NCBI GenBank assembly: GCA_905372835.1
Contig: CAJPQK010000001.1
Coordinates: 372,001 to 436,000 of the forward strand
DNA length: 64,000 bases
Origin: Candidatus Saccharimonadota bacterium
Lineage (GTDB): Bacteria > Patescibacteriota > Saccharimonadia > Saccharimonadales > Saccharimonadaceae
Direction of reading: 5' to 3'
Positions 59,345 to 64,000 of this stretch are shown here, in pieces. The position numbers and the translations under genes were made by a program. The notes under the pieces were generated by a model. It did not search any database. It saw nothing but the letters and a program-made list of their open reading frames with translations, and was not told the origin of the DNA. How positions within the stretch are numbered: position 1 is the stretch's first letter; each line of letters opens with the position of its first letter.

Positions 59345-59857
59345 TCAGCGACACATCATCTGATATAGTGCCATGCCACAGGCGACGCTGACATTGAATG
59401 ATTCTTTATTGCCAAACATTGGGATTTCGACTGTTGCGGTGCAACGCGCTAAATGCTCAGCCGATATGCCGTCAACTTCTTCACCCAAAAGCAAAGCAAA
59501 CGCTTCCGGCGCGGCAAAATCTGGTAGTGAAGTACTGTCTGGCGCTTGCTCCAGTGCGATGACTGGTAGGTTGCCGGTGTGCTCATTTTCTTCCAGCCAC
59601 TCCTCCAGGGTCTCATAGCGCCTAAAGGGAATCATTTGCTCAGCGCCCAACGCTGTTTTATGAATTTGCTTGGTTATTTTCTCAACAAGATGCGGCAGTC
59701 GCGGGTCTGGTTGGTTGATGATCGCCAAATCTGGAAATGGAGTATAGCCGCTGATGACGATGTGCTTTACTCCCAGGCCTTCTGCCGTACGAAAGATAGC
59801 GCCGACATTGTGCGTCGAACGAATATTGTGCAAAATAAGCGTAATTTCTGGTCGCAT
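59345..59857 (-). CDS. SpoU-family RNA 2'-O-methyltransferase
   Basis: 170 residues, a minimal SPOUT methyltransferase. Motif 1 LHNIRSTHNVGAIFRTAE, motif 2 LLGEEVDGIS and motif 3 VEIPMFGNKESFNVSVACGMALYQM are all present. The target nucleotide (tRNA or rRNA ribose) cannot be identified; TrmL/TrmH-type tRNA modification fits the size. Leaderless: TATAAT ends 6 bases before the ATG. Convergent with dnaE, 3 bases apart. Confidence 0.9.
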   Translation of the reverse strand: MRPEITLILHNIRSTHNVGAIFRTAEGLGVKHIVISGYTPFPDLAIINQPDPRLPHLVEKITKQIHKTALGAEQMIPFRRYETLEEWLEENEHTGNLPVIALEQAPDSTSLPDFAAPEAFALLLGEEVDGISAEHLARCTATVEIPMFGNKESFNVSVACGMALYQMMCR

Positions 59858-59863
59858 GAACTC

Positions 59864-59869
59864 ATTATA
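59864..59869 (-). promoter_or_regulatory. -10 box of leaderless SpoU gene
   Basis: TATAAT on the minus strand, then gagttc and ATG 59857. Confidence 0.75.
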
Positions 59870-59893
59870 TCATTCGCTAAATCATAAGCACTT

Positions 59894-59902
59894 TGCTATA
59901 AT
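59894..59902 (+). promoter_or_regulatory. -10 box of leaderless pilB-type gene
   Basis: TTTGcTATAAT; 7 bases before ATG 59910. The divergent SpoU -10 box is ~25 bases away. Confidence 0.7.
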
Positions 59903-59909
59903 GTTGGTG

Positions 59910-61532
59910 ATGGATGAAGATTCTATTCAAGTACGTCGTCGCCAGCAAGACGAAGATGCCACCAGAAAACGAGCGTCAATTTTAGGACTGCAATATTTAG
60001 ATACGCGTAGTTTTGAAGCTGATTTGCCGCTGGAACGAGATATTTTGACGATTGAGGAGATGTACAAAGGGCGCATCATTCCTTTGGCGCACAACGACAC
60101 TGATTTGTCGTACCGCTTTGGTGTGACCTCACAGACACCTCAGTCGTTGATTGCTAAAATGACGAAGGAATACCGCGAAGTTGGTAAAGTTGCACACTTT
60201 TTCTTGATATCAGGCGCCGCTTTTCGTTCATTTATGTTGCGGTTTGATCCGCCAAAGAGCATTGTCTATGATGACATTGAAATTGCCAAAGAAGGCGACA
60301 GCGAGACACTACAACAGGTGAGTCAAACGCTGGCAACGGTCAGTTCAAATGACGTCTTTAACTATATTGTTGATCAAGCTGACAGATTGGGCGCGTCTGA
60401 CATTCACATTGAAAATCAGCGTGAGTCAATTCGTATCCGCATGCGTGTTGATGGCGCACTACACCCAGTGGCTGAGCTCAGTCGTGACCGCTACCGTGTT
60501 ATCATGGCGACCCTGGCTTCCCGCGCAAATATCTCTACTGCAGCGACCGAACCGCAGTCTGGGCACATGCAACAGGAGATCTATCGTGACGGCGCCTCGC
60601 ATCTGTTGAACTTGCGTGTTGAAGCAGTGCCAACAGTGTATGGCCAAGATGTGGTGATGCGTTTGTTTAACTTTGATACTGCCATGTTGAATTTGGATTT
60701 GTTGAGTATCACTCCGGCTGAGCGTGCGCAAATCGATGAAGTTATCTCGCACCCACGCGGCATGGTTTTGATGGTTGGTCCGACGGGATCTGGTAAGTCA
60801 ACCACGCTTTACAGCATTTTGAACGCATTGAATACCACTGACCGTAAAATCATCACCCTGGAAGATCCAGTGGAAAACACCATTCCTGGCGTGACACAAA
60901 TTCCCATTGACACCACGGTTGGGCAGGAATTTGCCGACGGTCTTCGCAGTGTGCTGCGTATGGACCCGGACGTCGTGATGGTGGGTGAGATTCGTGACAA
61001 TGAGACGGCGCGTACTGCCATTCAGGCGTCAATTACCGGACACTTGGTCTTGAGTTCATTCCACGCCAATTCAACAGCGGCGGCGTTTAGTCGTATGATT
61101 GACATGATTGGGCAAAACCCCATCTTTAGTTCGGCGGTGCGTTTGTTGATTGCTCAGCGATTGGTCAGGCGGCTGCATGACGACAGCAAAGAGGAATACG
61201 AGCCAGACGAAGCTACCCGCCGTTGGGTAAAGGAGACGCTGAAAGGAATTCCTGACACGGTTGATTGCCCAGATTTGGACACATTTAAGCTGTGGCGACC
61301 AGTGTCGACGCCAGAAGCACCATTTGGCTATAAGGGGCGTATCCCAGTGATGGAGCAGCTGATTGTGACAGAAGAAATTCAGAAGTTTTTGCGTGGAGAT
61401 ATTGTTGATATCCACGCCGAAGCTATTGAAGAAGTTGCCAAAAAGCAGGGGACTATTACGCTGTTGCAGGCTGGCGTATTAGCGGCACTCCGTGGCGAAA
61501 CTACCATCGAAGAAGTGAACCGCGTCATTTAG
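59910..61532 (+). CDS. pilB: PilB/GspE-type secretion ATPase
   Basis: 540 residues. N-terminal domain (~1-170) of the MshEN/PilB type, then the RecA-like ATPase: Walker A GPTGSGKSTTLYS (~290), Asp box LEDPVE, Walker B MRMDPDVVMVGEIRD-type segment, and His box LSSFHANSTAAAF. The zinc-binding CxxC motif of PilB is missing, with a Trp/Pro-rich insertion (FKLWRPVSTPEAPFGYKG) in its place. It powers type IV pilus extension, which Saccharibacteria use to hold or move toward hosts. ATG 59910 is set by the promoter; longer readings overlap the SpoU promoter. Confidence 0.92.
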   Translation: MDEDSIQVRRRQQDEDATRKRASILGLQYLDTRSFEADLPLERDILTIEEMYKGRIIPLAHNDTDLSYRFGVTSQTPQSLIAKMTKEYREVGKVAHFFLISGAAFRSFMLRFDPPKSIVYDDIEIAKEGDSETLQQVSQTLATVSSNDVFNYIVDQADRLGASDIHIENQRESIRIRMRVDGALHPVAELSRDRYRVIMATLASRANISTAATEPQSGHMQQEIYRDGASHLLNLRVEAVPTVYGQDVVMRLFNFDTAMLNLDLLSITPAERAQIDEVISHPRGMVLMVGPTGSGKSTTLYSILNALNTTDRKIITLEDPVENTIPGVTQIPIDTTVGQEFADGLRSVLRMDPDVVMVGEIRDNETARTAIQASITGHLVLSSFHANSTAAAFSRMIDMIGQNPIFSSAVRLLIAQRLVRRLHDDSKEEYEPDEATRRWVKETLKGIPDTVDCPDLDTFKLWRPVSTPEAPFGYKGRIPVMEQLIVTEEIQKFLRGDIVDIHAEAIEEVAKKQGTITLLQAGVLAALRGETTIEEVNRVI

Positions 61533-61572
61533 GCGCGGCTCGTATGGCTCGTATAATTTAGCGGAAGATTTG

Positions 61573-62706
61573 CTACCGTATCACTGCGGCGACAGTCGAT
61601 ACCACGCGCTCATCAAACGGCGAAGGGATGACTTCGTCAGCAGTTGGGTTTTCGACTAGCCCCGCTAGTGCTTCAGCAGCAGCCAGTTTGTGCTGGTCAG
61701 TGATTTTTTTCACGCCGTGATCGAGCGCTCCGCGGAAGATACCCGGGAAGGCCAGGGAATTATTCACTTGGTTTGGAAAATCACTACGGCCAGTGGCTAC
61801 CACCGCTGCGCCAGCCTCCCGAGCGATATCTGGCATGATTTCTGGCACTGGGTTTGCTAGGGCAAAGATGATTGGATGCTCAGCCATTTTCTGCACCAAT
61901 TCCGGCGTGAGTAGCCCAGCGCGCGACACGCCAATGAACACGTCGGCATCAGTGATGGCGTCTTCAATTGAGCCGGCTTGCGAAGCGTCGATGTATTCTA
62001 GAAGCGCAGTTTTTTCAGCATTCAAGTCCGTGCGAGACGAGCCAACAATGCCGCGGCTGTCTACCGCCACAATGTTCCTTGCGCCGTATAGATGCAATAA
62101 TTTAATGATGGCTGTGCCAGCTGCGCCCGCGCCAATGACCACAAATTTACAGTCCGCCAAATTTCGTCCGGTTAATTTTGCGGCATTGATCAGCCCCGCC
62201 AACACCACGACCGCTGTGCCGTGTTGGTCATCGTGAAACACCGGGATATCCAGCTCAGCCTTCAGGCGCTCTTCGATCTCAAAACACTTTGGCGCAGCGA
62301 TGTCCTCCAGGTTGATGGCGCCAAAGCTCGGTGCGATTGCCTTAACTGTGGCGATAATTTCTTCCGTGTCGTGAACGTCCAGGACAACTGGCACAGCGTC
62401 AACATTGGCAAAATGCTTGAACAGTAACGCCTTACCCTCCATGACTGGCATGGCGGCTTTTGGCCCCAAATCGCCCAAGCCCAAGATGGCCGAGCCGTCA
62501 GAAATCACGCCGACCAAATTATTCGTCCAAGTATATTTTGGCAAGTTTGCTGGGTTTTCGGCGATTGCTTGACTGACCGCACCAACGCCCGGGCTGTAAT
62601 ACGAGCTCAATTTATCGCGGTCCAGTTCCTCTTGGTCGCGCAAGCTGGTAGTAATTTTACCCTTATATTTTTCGTGTAATTCAAGTGCTAATTTGTTGTA
62701 ATCCAT
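61573..62706 (-). CDS. Malic enzyme (NAD-type)
   Basis: 377 residues. Decarboxylates malate to pyruvate. Marks: YYSPGVGAVSQAI, GDLGPKAAMPVMEGKALLFK, VFHDDQHGTAVVVLAGLINA and FVVIGAGAAGTAIIKLL (dinucleotide-binding). The start ATG 62706 follows a TACAAT box by 6 bases; three earlier in-frame ATGs lie upstream of or across that box. It has the short bacterial form without the C-terminal phosphotransacetylase domain. Pyruvate made here could feed fermentative steps. Confidence 0.93.
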   Translation of the reverse strand: MDYNKLALELHEKYKGKITTSLRDQEELDRDKLSSYYSPGVGAVSQAIAENPANLPKYTWTNNLVGVISDGSAILGLGDLGPKAAMPVMEGKALLFKHFANVDAVPVVLDVHDTEEIIATVKAIAPSFGAINLEDIAAPKCFEIEERLKAELDIPVFHDDQHGTAVVVLAGLINAAKLTGRNLADCKFVVIGAGAAGTAIIKLLHLYGARNIVAVDSRGIVGSSRTDLNAEKTALLEYIDASQAGSIEDAITDADVFIGVSRAGLLTPELVQKMAEHPIIFALANPVPEIMPDIAREAGAAVVATGRSDFPNQVNNSLAFPGIFRGALDHGVKKITDQHKLAAAEALAGLVENPTADEVIPSPFDERVVSTVAAVIR

Positions 62707-62712
62707 ATTACC

Positions 62713-62718
62713 ATTGTA
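62713..62718 (-). promoter_or_regulatory. -10 box of leaderless malic enzyme gene
   Basis: TACAAT, 6 bases before ATG 62706 on the minus strand. Confidence 0.6.
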
Positions 62719-62799
62719 CTCCATCTGAGGCTTTTTCTCCATCAGTCTGATAATGGGTCAGATGAGGATTGGTATAAGCTTCCAGAGTAGTATAGCCAT

Positions 62800-62808
62800 T
62801 GCTATAAT
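62800..62808 (+). promoter_or_regulatory. -10 box of leaderless thioredoxin-like gene
   Basis: TGcTATAAT, then GGAGGT and ATG 62815. The GGAGG would be an SD if the start site lay upstream, but the spacing fits a leaderless start. Confidence 0.7.
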
Positions 62809-62814
62809 GGAGGT

Positions 62815-63336
62815 ATGAATCGTAAGCACATCATTATCATCAGTATCATCACTGCCGTTGTTGTTGGCGGCGTAGCAGCGGCTGTGTGGCTACTTCGCCC
62901 GCAAGCTCCAGTCAGTGAATCAACAGCGCGACACGATACTTCACAAAAAGCTCCTGAGCAGTCTGGATACTCGAAATCTCAGCAATCGTCCGGCTCGCAA
63001 CAGCCAGTCAATCCAAACGCTGGTCGCTATGCTGACTATACCGACGGCAATACCATGGAACATGCCTACCGAAAGACTATTCTGTTCTTCCACAATCCGC
63101 AGTGCGGTGAATGTCAAGCCTTTGACAAGGTTCTGCGCGAGGGTCCAATTCCAGCTGGTGTGCAGATTCTGAAGGTTGACTATGGTAGCCGTCAGGATTT
63201 GCGCCAAAAATATGGCGTGACCAAACCAAGCACTTTTGTCGAGCTAGACGATGATGATGACTACGACCATGACCATGACATCTGGGTTGGTTATGGGCAA
63301 GAGAAATCGATTAACACCATTTTGAGAAATCTGTAG
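62815..63336 (+). CDS. Membrane-anchored thioredoxin-like protein
   Basis: 173 residues. A signal-anchor helix at ~5-27, a Ser/Gln-rich linker to ~80, then a thioredoxin fold with active-site Cys97-Gly-Glu-Cys100 in NPQCGECQAF and the cis-Pro in TKPSTFVEL. The strand after it carries an Asp/His run, DDDDDYDHDHD, that could bind metal. It probably acts outside the membrane on disulfides of exported proteins. The CGEC pair is uncommon. The reductase partner is unknown; trxB in this window is cytosolic. Confidence 0.85.
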   Translation: MNRKHIIIISIITAVVVGGVAAAVWLLRPQAPVSESTARHDTSQKAPEQSGYSKSQQSSGSQQPVNPNAGRYADYTDGNTMEHAYRKTILFFHNPQCGECQAFDKVLREGPIPAGVQILKVDYGSRQDLRQKYGVTKPSTFVELDDDDDYDHDHDIWVGYGQEKSINTILRNL

Positions 63337-63398
63337 AATTAAGCAATTCGCGGTATCCATTATAACCGCTAGACCATCTTGTATAGTTCTCTATTCTA

Positions 63399-63513
63399 TG
63401 CTAAAATACACTGAAGTTGTACAGAGTTAAATTATTCAAGCTTTGTTAGGTGTGGAGCCGCAGGAGTACAACTGCGTGGCCAGCCGTGGCGGGTTTGGAA
63501 GATAGGAAATATC
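63399..63513 (+). promoter_or_regulatory. rplS promoter and pseudoknot-capable leader
   Basis: TGcTAAAAT (63399-63407) gives a ~100-base leader. Hairpin CGCAG 63459-63463 / CTGCG 63472-63476 has loop GAGTACAA that can pair with GTTGTAC 63416-63422, forming a pseudoknot. AGGAAA just before ATG 63514 is a weak SD. Ribosomal-protein leaders often bind their own product; that role here is inference. Confidence 0.5.
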
Positions 63514-64000
63514 ATGAGTTTTGAGTTAATCAACAAAGTCAATCAAGCACAGAAAAAGCAAGCAGTTGTTGACGCCCGCAGCGGTGACACCGTTCGTGTT
63601 TACCAGAAGATTAAAGAAGGTAACAAAGAGCGTATCCAGATGTTTGAAGGTGTGGTTATTCGCACCGACAACAAAGGCTCGCACACCTCACGCATCACCG
63701 TTCGTAAAATCGCCTCAGGTGTTGGTGTGGAAAAATCATTCTTACTACACAGCCCACTGATTGAAAAGGTGGAAATCGTCCGCCGTGCCAAGGTTCGCCG
63801 CAAGTTCCTCAGCTTCCTACGTAAGCGTTCTGGTAAATCAGCTCGCCTGACTGCCAAAAACTTTGACCGCGTGGCTGTCAACAACGTGCACGACGCCAAG
63901 GCTGAAGCGGAAGCTGAACGCTTGAAAGAGGAGGCCGCACAGGCTGCCGCTGCCAAGCAAGCTGAAAAAGACGCTGCTCAGGCAGAACTTGACGCCAAGG
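63514..64000 (+). CDS. rplS: 50S ribosomal protein bL19 (3' end outside window)
   Basis: At least 162 codons; the stop lies right of the window. The core matches bL19: SGDTVRVYQKIKEGNKERIQMFEGVVI, followed by ITVRKIASGVGVEKSFLLHSPLIEKVEIVRRAKVRRKFLSFLRKRSGKSARL. bL19 lies at the 30S-50S interface. Beyond residue ~115, where standard bL19 ends, an acidic Ala/Glu/Lys coiled extension begins (AEAEAERLKEEAAQAAAAKQ) and continues off the edge. SD is weak; a structured leader precedes it. Confidence 0.96.
   Translation, partial: MSFELINKVNQAQKKQAVVDARSGDTVRVYQKIKEGNKERIQMFEGVVIRTDNKGSHTSRITVRKIASGVGVEKSFLLHSPLIEKVEIVRRAKVRRKFLSFLRKRSGKSARLTAKNFDRVAVNNVHDAKAEAEAERLKEEAAQAAAAKQAEKDAAQAELDAK

Noticed and set aside
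1..64000. CRISPR array, IS element or prophage
   Set aside because: No regularly spaced repeats, transposase, integrase or phage structural genes were found. Accessory genes look acquired singly.
1..64000. TGA recoded as Gly
   Set aside because: rnc, rpiB, tktN, gatA and others end in TGA at the expected family length, and no conserved protein reads through TGA.

Overview
The window looks like a chromosomal segment from a Candidatus Saccharibacteria (TM7) or closely related Patescibacteria/CPR genome. Genes are densely packed and often overlap by 1-20 bases. TGA is used as an ordinary stop, so the code is standard, unlike Gracilibacteria or Absconditabacteria. Biosynthesis is patchy: argG and argH occur without other arginine genes, and transketolase is split. 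At least 22 genes have a TATAAT-like -10 box ending only 6-7 bases before the start codon, so their mRNAs should be leaderless. The organism call is inference; no 16S gene or marker tree is available here.

Layout. 1-8.8 kb: end of murF, an anchored unknown protein, leuS, rpmF (too short for most ORF callers), nusB, a Nudix hydrolase, rnc, a KH-domain gene and trmD, with two minus-strand exported proteins. 8.9-16.9 kb: small membrane proteins, tRNA-Gln(CUG), a PAP2 phosphatase, rmuC, an aquaporin with a basic tail, pheS, a disulfide oxidoreductase, a HIT protein and a membrane-anchored alpha/beta hydrolase. 16.9-26.8 kb is more accessory: a two-component system, GrpB-like protein, a Bacteroidota-type HU protein, a three-gene ABC exporter, a GAF plus class III cyclase-like protein, an ASCH protein and an AlkD-like protein. 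26.9-35.1 kb: pheT, ABC exporter, FKBP, trxB and ppa in one run, then relA on the other strand. 35.1-43.8 kb: MFS transporter, gap, rpiB-rpe-tktN-tktC, fba and a PfkB kinase, i.e. lower glycolysis plus the non-oxidative pentose phosphate branch. 43.8-47.2 kb: a LOG-family protein and the argGH operon behind an attenuator. 47.2-64 kb: uvrB, gatC-gatA-(unknown)-gatB, a P-loop kinase, galU, dnaE, a SpoU methyltransferase, a PilB-type ATPase, malic enzyme, a thioredoxin-like protein and the start of rplS.

The strongest discovery candidate is upstream of argG. An 18-codon leader peptide (47165 to 47109, minus strand) contains four consecutive Arg codons plus a fifth. It is followed by mutually exclusive RNA stems, the last of which is a U-tailed terminator just before argG. 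This has the form of a ribosome-mediated arginine attenuator, apparently on a leaderless transcript. Other notable points are a palindromic, nearly overlapping divergent promoter pair between relA and an MFS gene; a 37.8 kb gene whose structured leader can hide its Shine-Dalgarno sequence; three small minus-strand genes sharing consensus promoters, structured leaders and 3' hairpins; two ~111-114 nt extended hairpins between convergent genes; and a possible pseudoknotted rplS leader.
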